This document shows, one piece after another, positions 21,690-32,493 of a stretch of DNA of 64,000 nt (positions are counted from its first letter, which is position 1; every line of letters starts with the position of its first letter). Source of the stretch: Laguncularia racemosa (taxonomy: Eukaryota > Streptophyta > Magnoliopsida > Myrtales > Combretaceae); NCBI GenBank assembly GCA_037954665.1, contig JBBMOL010000135.1, positions 67,001 through 131,000 on the forward strand, read 5' to 3'. The translations under genes and the position numbers were made by a program. The notes below the pieces were generated by a model. That model did not search any database and was not told the origin of the DNA. It saw only the letters and a program-made list of their open reading frames with translations.

Positions 21690-21990
21690 GTCATTCTCCA
21701 TGGTTTTATGAAGCTTCTATTGAGCTTTTCTTGGGGGACGCTTTCTTTAATTTTATTTTATTTAGTATGGAGGTTTCAGGCTTGGTGTAAAGGCTTCCTC
21801 CAAGCAAGAGACGTGAATTTGAAAAACTGCATGCTGCCAGTTAAAATGAAAATGAACAGGAAAAATATGGAATCCTTGGGAGGCTTGGTGCTCATTAGCT
21901 GATACCGCATACTGTTTTCCATTCCAATGTACATTATGAAATATGAATAAGACGATGTAGAACTTGGGAAGTACATTTTAACCTTCTTTT
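21690..21990 (+). other. Probable 3' UTR of the zinc-finger gene
   Basis: Follows the stop codon directly. A weak polyadenylation-signal-like GAATAAGA lies near 21944-21951. The end is not determined. Confidence 0.4.
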
Positions 21991-22787
21991 AGGTGTTGAT
22001 ATGCAGCATTTGGGATAGGCGTCAAAGGTGTGAAGGGTGGGCAATCTATTTTTATTTTATTTATTTATTTATATATTTTATAAGAGTTGATTACAAACAC
22101 ACTTCTTATGTTTGCTAACACTTGAGTCCCTACCTCCAATGTCTAATTCTATTTTATTATTTTTCCATGAGATATGATATTTAAAATAATCTAAAGTCTT
22201 TATATATATATATGATTGTTTTTAAGGGGGAAAATGGATGTTAGCGGACCACCACGTTTATAATATATATATCTAAGGTATGAATATTTCGGTTGACCAA
22301 AATGGTGTGAATACTCAAAGCCTAATTTACTTTTTGGAATTGATTAGTAAAGTTATGTTTTGAGAATAACTATTATTAAGAATAGATTAAGAATTTTTAT
22401 TTTAATATTTACTTTATATAAATTTTTATTATATGAAATATTCATTTCAATGTTGATTTTACTACATTAATTATAGTATTATGTAGGGAATATAAATGAA
22501 ATTGCTGGTTTGCTTTTATTTGGTTATTAATTGTAATATTAATAGGAGTATAATAGTCATAATATTTAAATTTTTTATTTTTTTTTGTAAAGGAAATAAA
22601 AAAATCACATTTTCTTAGATAATAATTATTTTCAATGTATTAGGAATGGAAAAACTTTGGAAATTAAAATTCTCTAATTATTTTTTTAAGTAAATAAGGT
22701 AATAGACAATTGAGAGAAAAATAGTTTTTATTTTATTTCTATTGTTTCCAAGTAAATGAGTTGTAAGTTTTAAAAATAATGACTAAG
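21991..22787. other. AT-rich intergenic DNA
   Basis: TTTA/TA-rich simple sequence (22050-22080, 22200-22212) and no open frame of note. Nothing recognised. Confidence 0.5.
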
Positions 22788-23330
22788 TGTGTAGGTAAAA
22801 TATAAAGGGGCTGAATTTGCAAAAAAAAAAAAAAAAAAAAAAAAACCATTTTTATTAAATCTGACGTGTTTTTTATTGTCTTGGAAAAGAAAAATATTGG
22901 CTTGTATGCTTTATAATCCTCTTAAATCCCCATATTCCATTAAAGATTTAATTTAGAAGCTTTTATCAAGATAATTTTACTTCTTGAGGGAGTTTTGTGG
23001 TTTAGAAACGATTTTGGAAAGTTCAATGCTAATTGTGCAATAACAGAAGTAAAAAAAGGGCAAGATGTTTACCCTAAATAGACAAAAATATGATGGGGTG
23101 AATTTGCGATTACTCCTCTTTTTTTTTCTTTTTTTTTTATTTATTGAATCTGACGGGTTTTTCATTATCTTGTAAGAGAAAAATATTGGCTTGTATTCAC
23201 TATAATCCTCTTAGATTACTTTTAATTAACTTTTAACATATATATTTTGAACTTTCCAAAGAATTTAGTTTCATCCCCGTTTGCCACTAAAGATATAATT
23301 TAGAAGCTCAATGCTAATTGTCATAAGAAA
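22788..23330. repeat. Degenerate direct duplication (~250 bp, two copies)
   Basis: Copy 1 (about 22788-23040) and copy 2 (about 23070-23330) share blocks in the same order: GGGGYTGAATTTGC, then AATCTGACG(T/G)G, then AGAAAAATATTGGCTTGTAT, then TATAATCCTCTTA, then CACTAAAGATATAATTTAGA or similar, then TCAATGCTAATTGT. Copy 1 contains a poly-A tract (about 22821-22846) where copy 2 has T runs. No coding content. Confidence 0.7.
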
Positions 23331-25640
23331 AATCATTCCGGAATGTTTCGTATGGGTATCACTTTAAAAATGAAATTGAGCAATCAAAGCGAATCCTCAA
23401 AATCTTAATCTTTGATTATTCTTGGCTTTTTGTTAAAAAACTCTAGAGAAAAGTATACTTTTTGTCCTCAATTTTTTTTATTCCATTAAAATTATCAATG
23501 TTTTGAAGAACTTCCATCAGATTTATTAAGTTTTTTATCCATTTGTGATACGCATCAACTTTAAATTGATTCACATTAATTAAATTAACAAAATGGTAAT
23601 ATTAAATATATTTATTTATAAAATATAATAAAAAATAATATTAAATATATATAATAATATAATATAATAAAAATAATAAAAAATATACATAATTGAAAGC
23701 AAGAAAATAGGTTAGAAAAATTAGTATCTACCCTAGGCCTTTGGCCAATTAATCCAAAGCTAATTGGATACTAATATATGCTGAAGATATATGGAAAATT
23801 AAATATATTTAATAGAAATTTTATTTTTAAAAGGCTTTGGAAATGTTGAGAATTTATATATATATATAAAGGTTAATGATTTAAATATAAAAATAAGTAA
23901 ATGATGGAACTAAAAGTGTACTTATTCTAAAACTTTAAAATAATTTTTTGTTTGGATGTATCCAAACTTGGGAAAAAATAAATAAAAAAGAAAAAAAACG
24001 AACTAAAAAATCCATACGTGCGCATTATTCTACATACATAACACATGTTTACAACAATTACTATGCATATGCTATACATAAAGCTATATAATAAACAGTG
24101 TAGCTTCTAAACATACATCAATATAGTATATACATAACCACATAACAGAAGTAGAATTACCTAAATCTATGTTATGGTTATTAAGGAGCATGTACAATAT
24201 CACGTATAATTATCATGTTTAAATGTATTTGAAAGAATGTATAAAATACACATATATGTTTTACATAGCATACTATCATATATCCTTTTTTAATCCGCTT
24301 GCTATTTGGTTTAAATCAAGCCAAATTCTATAAGATTTTTCTTTTAGTATGAAACCAAATTAAATTCAACCATGTCTCCTGGTGGACGTTCATTTTCGTA
24401 TGGAAGAATTTCCCTTGGGATGATATAGAAAACGTTTAACTTGCTTAGTGGCGCAATGCACCATATTATTATTATTATTATTTTATAATCTTATCATTTT
24501 AAGCACACTAACAAACATTAAACTGACAAAGTTTGGATGGTGTGTCTTTCTCTACAATGTTTCTTTCTAAATCCGCCAATAATGATGTTGGGAAATTTTT
24601 TCTAGCAGCGGCGAGCTTTTTTATAGGATTATGCTCTTAAATATTATTATTTGTAAAAACAAATTACATAAATATTATATCCAAAATAAGTATTCCTAAA
24701 ATAGGTTTAGAAGATATAAATATAATTTGCGACTTTAAGGTTAAAAAATAAAATAAAATTGAAAGTGCAAACCTGGCTTGCACTTTCAATACAATTCAGT
24801 TAAGTAATCCTACTAGTCAATTTTTTTTATTTTTTTTTTTACTTTAACATCCAAAGCAACTCATGTGACAAAGTAGACAAATTAAAAAAAATATATAAAT
24901 ATAGAAATAGAAGAAGTTTATTGTAATTTTCCATATCTTCAAAATCGATCTGTTTTTTTTTTTTCTTGTTCGCAGAGAATAGAGAAAGAAGTGATTCTAC
25001 AAAGCAAATGAGGGATTTGAAGTAATACACTAAGATCTAAGCATTTCCTTAACAATTAATTGATTATGATATGTTTTTTTTGAAAAAGTTGATTTTTTTT
25101 TTGTATTTGATGTTATTATTTAAGAAAATATTGTTATAATGTTATATTTTGTAGAAAATATTACTATTTATTATTAGTTTGTAGTGTATTAGATATGATT
25201 TATGTAAATCCTATAATACATAACATGTGATATTAATTTTTATATTAGTATGAGAATATTTTGTTCTGATGAAAATTTTGATATTATTTATAAATATTAA
25301 ATTAAAATATTATCTATATTGTTATAAAAAAATATTGTGATGAAAATTTGTAATCTTTGGAATGTGAAATAATTTTTAAAATGTTGCAAAATGATATGGA
25401 AATTATAAAAAATTTTATTAACCACAATATTATAAAAAATAATATTTTTAAAATTTGCAAAAAAAAAATTGTTTGGAAATAATGGGAAAAAAATTAAAAT
25501 TAAAAATGATACGGAATTTTTTTTTTTGGTGCAAATTTTTACAATGTTGTTATTGGAAATTGTCATATTTTTTAAAAGATCATAATTTATATATACTATG
25601 GATAGGTAAACAATGGCTAACTAAGTGAAATTGATAATTT
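23331..25640. other. AT-rich intergenic DNA
   Basis: Very AT-rich with (TAA)n/(ATT)n simple repeats (23625-23690, 24464-24484). No recognised gene. The short frames here (for example 24839-25030 and 25297-25566) are Lys/Phe/Ile low-complexity. Confidence 0.5.
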
Positions 25641-25696
25641 ATGCATTTGGAAATATTGTAGTTGGTAACTAGGAGCCGAAATATTGTAGGGATTCG

Positions 25697-26047
25697 GTGA
25701 AGAAGCCGAAAATGAAGAAAAATGTCAACTACAACGAATTCTTATACAGAATATGTTGCAGCATTGGAATCAATCTAACTAAAGTGGGGGTTGAAATAAT
25801 TCACAAACATCCTATGTTCTATAAGGGCAATACATGTTATGCATTGATGATAATTAGATATGACGAAGACGTTGAAAATACATATTATGCATTGATGGCA
25901 ATTAGAGATGATCGACCGACTGTTCCTACATGTTTATATACATCGCATGGTAGATTGGCTAATCAACATCAATCCGCCCTTGCAAGTCGATTTCATGGAG
26001 CTCTGGCTGTGTGTTCATTAGCTGTAGGATATGTTGGAACCTACTAA
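25697..26047 (+). pseudogene. Possible MULE-type transposase N-terminal fragment
   Basis: A 116-codon frame. Residues 10-60 (NYNEFLYRICCSIGI, then IRYDEDVENTYYAL) resemble the N-terminal domain found before Mutator-like (MULE) transposases, which typically reads YxELxxxIC..GID and then PI.DDDDV. A short segment is duplicated: CYALMIIRYDED is followed by YYALMAIRDD. No zinc finger or transposase core follows; the frame ends at 26045-26047. A neighbouring PMD pseudogene fits known PMD-MULE associations. The family call is tentative. Confidence 0.4.
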
Positions 26048-26274
26048 ATTGCCTAGCCACTAAGTTTAAGAAGTGCTACTCAGCAATGTGGAAACAAATT
26101 AGTGGCACTTGAACCGTCCAAATGTGCATGCTACCTTTGCAGAAATTAGGTAGGAGATTAATTACATTCCTATCGTACGACTCCCATTCCACCTAAAAAA
26201 TAGGAAATTATATTCATTATAAATGATCAATATGATGAATTGCAAGGAAAAGAAATTAGGTTATTGAAGTACCT

Positions 26275-27120
26275 ATAGCATGTTTTGCCTAGCCAACGCA
26301 TCTCGATACGCGTCGACAACGTAGGCAGGATGATATTGAGTTTCCCTTCTCGTGTTCCAACGTGCTACCAATCGACATCCAGATTCGATATATAGTCCAT
26401 GTCGACTAAAGGGTGCGATGTGAGGAAGTCTATCCCAAGCTCAAACCTATAGCAGAATGGCAATCCCTCCAATTTCGTATGCCAACGGCAATAACGCGAC
26501 ACAAAGTTGGCAATACAATTACGCCAAACATGCGAACCCCCAACTATACGCCTTAGTAATGTTGAAATGCTCCAACAAAGGTAACCACATCGCATAGATG
26601 AGGGCATTGGATTTATCGGCAAAGATAAATTCCTCAAATAGTTGCATTATGTACGCACATGTAGCTTAATGGATCTGCTTAGCATCAATGTCAGGTGAGA
26701 GCATCCAAAACATATCATGGACCCACTTCATACTAATGCAGCCCGCACCTTGTCGCCACAACCACCCCCCCCCCCCCCGTTTTTATTGCTAGGGCCCGAC
26801 CTTGTTCCCAGCAGTTTTTCACTTATCGTACCCCAATCTAAGCAACTACTCCCTATAACTGCTTGACCATTAATGAGGAGTCCTAATCGGATCTCTATAT
26901 CCTCCAAGGTAATAGCAAACTCCCCTGTTGGCATGAGGAATGTGTGTGTCTCTGGCCCCCATCACTCCACTAATGCTATAATCATGTGCCAATCCAGCCA
27001 ATCCAGTGGTATGTACAGCAAGCGGCTAGCACCTTTGAATCCAACTAAATGTAAGTATGGCTCCATTTGAGGATAGAGGGGGATGGTGTGCTCATCGCAA
27101 TGGAGTGATAACTCGCGTCA
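26275..27120 (-). pseudogene. Plant mobile domain (PMD/MAIN-like) pseudogene
   Basis: The minus strand from about 27100 reads YPQMEPYLHLVGFKGAS, then LDWHMIIALVE, a TGA stop, and WGPETHTFLMPTGEFAITLE followed by DIEIRLGLLINGQAVIG. Further on come MKWVHDMFWML, FADKSNALIYAMWLPLLEHF, YSWGFACLA, a stop, LYCQLCVALLPLAYEIGG and AWDRLPHIAP. These are the conserved blocks of the PMD family in order (WxPETHTF, LPxGExxxTLxD, DKS, YSWGxACLA, LYxxLC, EIGG). PMD proteins of the MAIN type act in meristem and silencing pathways, but many copies are carried by transposons. Three or more stops and a poly-G expansion (NKNGGGGGG; poly-C at 26764-26779) show decay. Confidence 0.85.
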
Positions 27121-27309
27121 TTGAACAATGAGAGTTGCTTGATCCTATAATGATAGCACGTGAAATGTTTTATTATTCTTAATGCAACATAAACTAATTA
27201 ACAAGTGAAATATCGTTTACCTTTCCGTCTCACATGGCTTGTGATCAATGTCTCTCCTACTACGTCAGGATTGAATGATCGAAGAATCCAGGCTCTATCT
27301 ATTATACAA

Positions 27310-28160
27310 AGATATTACAGCATAATCAATACCAATTTTTTTTAATAATTGACTTTATGACAATTAATTAATTACACATCAATGACAAATTACTATTAAT
27401 TATTGTTAAGTAACGATTAATTAATAATAATGTACTTGTACAAAAACACACAAACATATTACATTTGCAACCAACACAAAATTTTTCACTAATCAATTTT
27501 ATAACAATTAATTAATGACATATTAATAACTAATCACCTTTAATTAACAGATCATTAATAATTATTTAATTTTATAACTAATTTTATAAAAATATACAAA
27601 TATTTTGCATTTGCAACTAACACAAAAAAATTTATTAATTAATTTTACCATAATTATTTAATGATATTTTAATGACTAATCACCTGTAATTAATAGATCA
27701 TTAATAACTATTTAATTTTATAACCAATTGTACAAAACCATACAAATATTTTACATGTGCAATCAACACAAAATTTTTCACTAATTATTTTTCTAACAGT
27801 TAATTACTTACATACGAACAATTAATCACCGCTAATTAACATACTATTAATAAGCAACAACTTCACTTAACAACTACTTTTACAAAAATATATTATAATA
27901 ACACATAAAGATAATTCATTATAATCAATACAAAGGTTTTTCCTAATCATTTTGTCTAATAATTAAATAATGACTAATTATGGACTAATTACTTCATCAT
28001 TAATGATTACTTTTACAATATTTTTCACAACAAATAATTTGAACATTTTATTTTAAAAAATATTAATTTTTTAACTAATTCATTTGCTAATGTTGATTAA
28101 TGATATATTAACAACTAATTAATTACTAATTAACAATTCATTTTTTTATACATTTATCCG
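27310..28160. repeat. Tandem array of ~146-bp AT-rich units
   Basis: Recurring markers (AACCAACACAAA-like, then TAATTAATGAC, then AATCACCT(T/G)TAATTAA, then TACAAATATTTT(G/A)CAT) appear at about 27324, 27470, 27616 and 27762, i.e. at 145-146 bp steps. More diverged copies start near 27923 and 28050, giving five to six units. It lies just upstream of the PMD pseudogene (in its own orientation). Confidence 0.75.
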
Positions 28161-29600
28161 AACTAGTATAATAGCAAAAAAATTAATTTTTTCTTAAAAA
28201 AACATACCAAGATCTTGCTTTGTTGAAGATATTTCCACAAATGTACTTTGACAAGCTAAAAACTAAGTGAAATAGAAATTAAGAAAATAAATTTTTTTAA
28301 ATAATGAGATAGAGTGAAATTTGCCGAGGAAATTAAAAGATGTAAATATAAACATATAAATTGAGGATTTGTATTTATATTACAAATTATCGGTGTAAAT
28401 TTTTTTTTATGTATTATAAATCATATATTATGATACTGTTTAAATTTACTATATCATTTTTATAGGTTTGTTGTATTACTTTTGTAATAATTTTACAAGT
28501 TTACAATCTTTTTTTTTCTAGGTTTGTAGGATTCCATCATGATAAAAAAAAAAAAAATTCTTAGTACAATTGTATTGAAGACGCATACGAGGGTTCGCGA
28601 CTTTAAGCAAAATGCTTGAAAGCATAAACGAGGTCTGTGTCTTCAGTTTAATTTTTTTTAAAAAAAAAAACCTAAAATCGTAAATTATATCCGCGTCTTC
28701 AAAACTTATTTTAAGAATAATTATTTTAAATATAATATTTAAGAGTTTAACCCGCTTTTTACATATAATGATTTCAAGTTCCCAAAGTAAGGGACGACAG
28801 CAGACAGCCACACTTTATTTTTGAACCAGTCGAGCTCCAAGCTCCAAGCTCCAAGCAGGAGAGACGGCTCTACAAATTTACAAACGTCTCGAACAGCAGT
28901 AGCAGAGGGGCAGGCACAACAGCGTTCAAGCGGATTCGTTTCACTTCTTGCATATTATATATTATAATCACTGCAAAAACTTCAAAAAATAATAATAGTA
29001 ATAATAATAATATTTCTCACAAGACGATTATATATATCCTTTTCTAAAAAACAAAAAAGACTTCAATTTTCCTTTTAAACATTAGATCGACCAAAAAAAA
29101 AATTAATATAGAGGTTTTACTGTTTTTCTCAAGATAATTATAATTTTTATATTAATTAATAAAAAAAATACAAAAATAGTAAGTCACTTGATAAAAACCA
29201 AATAAGAAGAGAAATTAAATAAATAATATGGAATCTTTTTTTTTTAGTTATATATTCCTTAGATTTTCACTGCCATTTTCTTTTTCTTTATTTCTTACAG
29301 TTGTATTCAATTTGTAATTTTTTCAAATATAAAAAAACAATCTAGTGCAATTCAATTTATAATTTTCTTAAATTTAAAAAGACGGTTTGAATCTAATTTA
29401 CGGTTTAGTTTGATCCAATTCATTATTTGGTAGGTTTTTTTTTTCCTCTATCCTTACCTGTTACTAGTGCATTTGTATGCAACACTCTAGTTTTTATACA
29501 TGAAAGCAGTGTTTATCCAGACATAGACAAAGGTAATAGGAGATATGTGTGAGTTTGCCATTTATAGGCAAACTAATTCTTAAAAAAGGGTTTCGGGAAA
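28161..29600. other. AT-rich DNA with a small GAAGAC inverted-repeat motif
   Basis: No gene recognised. TTGAAGACGC at 28575-28584 is mirrored by GCGTCTTCAA at 28693-28702, with a related GTGTCTTCAG at 28637-28646. A triple CTCCAAG repeat lies at about 28831-28857 and an (ATA)n run at 28988-29012. Confidence 0.45.
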
Positions 29601-29617
29601 CCTAAATCCCGAAATAC

Positions 29618-30095
29618 CATGGTAAAATCGTAGGTTGGGACTGCGATTTTGAAATGTAAAGAAATCGCATGTTGAATATGTAATTTTCAATTTCCAAATC
29701 ACATGTTTAACATGCGATTTCCTTTAGTTTTTTTGGCTAAGCCATATCTTGCTGGGTAGGACCAAGATAAAGAAATGAGCTATGATAACAATGTGTGAGA
29801 AGGAAGAAAACCAAAAGAGTATGAAGAAACCTATACTTGTTTTAACACATAACAATGTGTGGAGATATATGTGAGAAGGAAGAAAACCAGAAGAATATGA
29901 AGAAACCTATCTTGTGTTAACACATAACGATAAGTGGAAATATGTGTGAGAAGGAAGAAAACCAATCAACCATCCATTGAACTTTGTGAAGAAATCGCAT
30001 GTTGAACATGCGATTTGGAAATTGGAAATTGCATGTGCAACATGGGATTTCTTCATTTGGAAAAATCGCTATTCTAACTTATGATTTTGAAACAT
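29618..30095. repeat. Cluster of imperfect palindromes (ATCGCATGTT family)
   Basis: Four imperfect inverted repeats in one 480-bp block: about 29620-29652, 29662-29720, 29992-30050 and 30060-30088. The second and third are 59 bp each and share arms beginning AAATCGCATGTT. The third contains a near-perfect 25-bp palindrome (29992-30016) with arms AAATCGCATGTT and AACATGCGATTT. The two pairs flank the 75-bp tandem repeats symmetrically. Identity unknown; a MITE-like or foldback element is possible. Confidence 0.7.
29787..29965. repeat. Three tandem ~75-bp repeats
   Basis: GTGAGAAGGAAGAAAACC recurs at 29795, 29871 and 29946. Between the copies are AT(A/G)TGAAGAAACCTAT and TTAACACATAAC blocks. 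The third copy is cut short. The array sits between the two larger palindromes. Confidence 0.85.
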
Positions 30096-31222
30096 TATTC
30101 TATGAGCTAGTTTTTTTTAACCCTTTTTTCCGAATAAGTTTGCTCGAGGACAACAAACCGACTCATATATCAAGGTAACAGAATATGTTATGAACTAAAA
30201 ATCACTATGAACTAATTACTATGTAAGTAAATCTCTTCATCAAAGATATTTTGATTAAACTATTGTATGTTATATTATTAATGCTTAATCATTTTACTTG
30301 GTTTTTGAAATAATTTAGACTCAATAAAACTTGCAACGAATATAGGCTTATAAGTTACTCTTGTTTCAACTAAGCGACCTAATCCAAGCGAGTGATGAAT
30401 TATATCTTGTGCCATCACTATCTTCTTTATAATTCATATTGTATCAAATTATCGCATTATTTACAATTTAATATCATAATTGTGTTTAATGTCATCAAAG
30501 TGCGAAATTTTATATATAAGATATGTAAAGGTCTCAAGTTTAGGGATTGTTTACACTTATTCACATAGAATACATCTTCTATTAATGGATTGTGTTCAGT
30601 ATACTCACTTAACTTTTGGGTATTCATTTGTATAACTTAAATATCTTTTTCTCGATCCAATGAGAAAATGTATTGGTTTAAATATTCATATCTTCTCTAG
30701 ATATTTTTCCAATCAAGAATAATTATTACATAATAAAATACCATGAAATCCTATTGATAATATACCTTTATTATTATTTTAGATATATTTTAATTATCTA
30801 TGAAACTTTATTTTAATATATATACGAGTAGAAATATATATATACAATAAATACTTATATTTTATTAATGGTATAAATACATCAAAAAATGTCTTTACAC
30901 ATTATGCACAATTACCGAAGGATCAACAGCAGTTACTAGCAACGATGAAGGCTTCGACACATTAATGATTCGTTCTACTCAACAGTAGACCAGGACTAGC
31001 ATAATTAAACAACGGATCGTGATAATAAGCAACACAGGCTCATGCAAAAGTTGCAATCAATTTTCCTGAACTAGTTTAGTTTGGCCTTTTATGTAAAATA
31101 AGCATATTTCCCTATTTATTCTTTCCTCCCAATGCAAGTAATCATATTTACTTTATCTTTTATTTTTATTTATTTATTTTTGTATGACTAGCTTTCACGC
31201 TTGTCTCGAACCTCCATAGGCT
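30096..31222. other. AT-rich intergenic DNA
   Basis: No open frame, repeat or domain recognised beyond TA-rich simple sequence near 30815-30850. Confidence 0.5.
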
Positions 31223-31703
31223 TTGCGCGTGCAGAGAATTCGATTGGCAGGACTAGCGACTGACACTGGCAACGAACAACGATGGCCTACAGCAAGGACG
31301 GAGCAGTCTGACGTTGATGGAGAGGGTTCTAGTTCTACTACGCTATGCTCCAGAGAGAGAGAGAGAGATAAATCTTTTTTCTTGTTGACGTTAATTGTCA
31401 GACTTCATTTCATTGGATATATCTTTCCTTTTGCTTTGTCTTCTCCTTGCCCTTTTTAAATTCCTTATTTGTTCACTTCTTCGTTCCCTCTATCACGTGC
31501 AGAGGTTCCTTTTTTACGCCTTTGCTTGCATGCATGTCTGGGCAAACACAATGGCAAAGGAAATTTCCATATCTCAATCAACTTGCAACGTTGATGATAC
31601 TCAGCTTATGCTGGCCCAAATTACTGCTAAGAAGGAAGATATAGTGAAAAGGATGTCATTGAAGCTTGAAATATTTAGGAACTCCATGTTGCTATAGTGG
31701 GAT
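31223..31703 (+). other. Short unclassified frames beside the gypsy III insertion
   Basis: Contains a (GA)n run (31352-31367) and two small overlapping plus-strand frames. One, from ATG at 31551 to TAG at 31695-31697, gives 49 codons including the stop (MAKEISISQS...). Base composition is less AT-rich than the neighbourhood. I do not recognise it. It ends a few bases before the gypsy III LTR at 31704, so it may be a remnant of a gene or older element. Confidence 0.25.
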
Positions 31704-32493
31704 TGTAATGATCCGGAAATTAAGACAAGTACAGCCCGTTACGTAATCACACTAAGTAAAAACATGCAAAAACTCAAATACTATAAATTTCCAATATTTA
31801 TAATCAAGTGTTCATAATGATAAATAAAATCATCCTCCACATATGAGAGATTAAAAAGAATATCTACCCTTAAAAATACATCATAACAATCTCTTCAAAT
31901 TATTACAATGGAAGCATTTAACAACTTAAGTACTACAAGAATACCAAATCCAATAAATAGAAACATTCAATCTCCATCTCTATATTCATCTATCTACTAA
32001 TTATCATAATATATAAATTTTACATTCTCCTCAGTATTTTGATTCATCTCTACAATAATTTCACTCTACAACTTCTCCTATAGTACTTGCAACTAAAAAT
32101 GATCCCACGAAGGGTGAGCTAATAATGCCCAACACAATGTATACCTATACACACATATGTATACCATGCCAAAACATCAACACAAATATAATGCAACATA
32201 TTATTCATACGCCATTCATTATCGTTTCACATCATTCAAACCAATACTCAATCACATGAATATAAACATTATACAATCCTTTCACAACCATATACATACA
32301 TACATACATACATATATATATATGTATGTATGTATGTATATATACGACAAAGGGTACTCCCTTTTGTCAATGAGTTTAATCTATACATAGATAATATATA
32401 TATAACAATGGATACTTTCTACTGTCCATGAATCCTTGCATATCTTGTAGGAACATCCTTCCACATTTAAGACATGAGTCTTTCCATACCATA
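31704..32493 (-). repeat. Gypsy III left (3') LTR, outer part
   Basis: Starts TGTAATGATCCGGAAATTAA and aligns with 48630 onward (TGTAACACTCTGGAACTTAA), sharing long runs such as ACAATCAAGCATTCATAATG-like sequence and the TACCTATACA block. It breaks off at 32493, where gypsy II begins. The matching sequence resumes at 43082 (CATATCCTAAGTCTACTC). It includes a palindromic TACA/TATG microsatellite at 32296-32343 that the other LTR lacks. Confidence 0.88.

Noticed and set aside
24839..25566. Phe/Ile/Lys-rich frames in AT-rich DNA
   Set aside because: Expected from base composition; no conserved motif.
27230..27300. Possible first exon of the PMD pseudogene on the minus strand (about AWILRSFNPD)
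   Set aside because: No match to known PMD N-termini and no clear splice support.
28518..28811. 97-codon minus-strand frame
   Set aside because: Runs through homopolymers and the GAAGAC inverted repeat; hydrophobic low-complexity translation without a domain.
27300..30100. Tandem repeats considered as a CRISPR array
   Set aside because: Contiguous diverged units without spacers, in a plant nuclear context.
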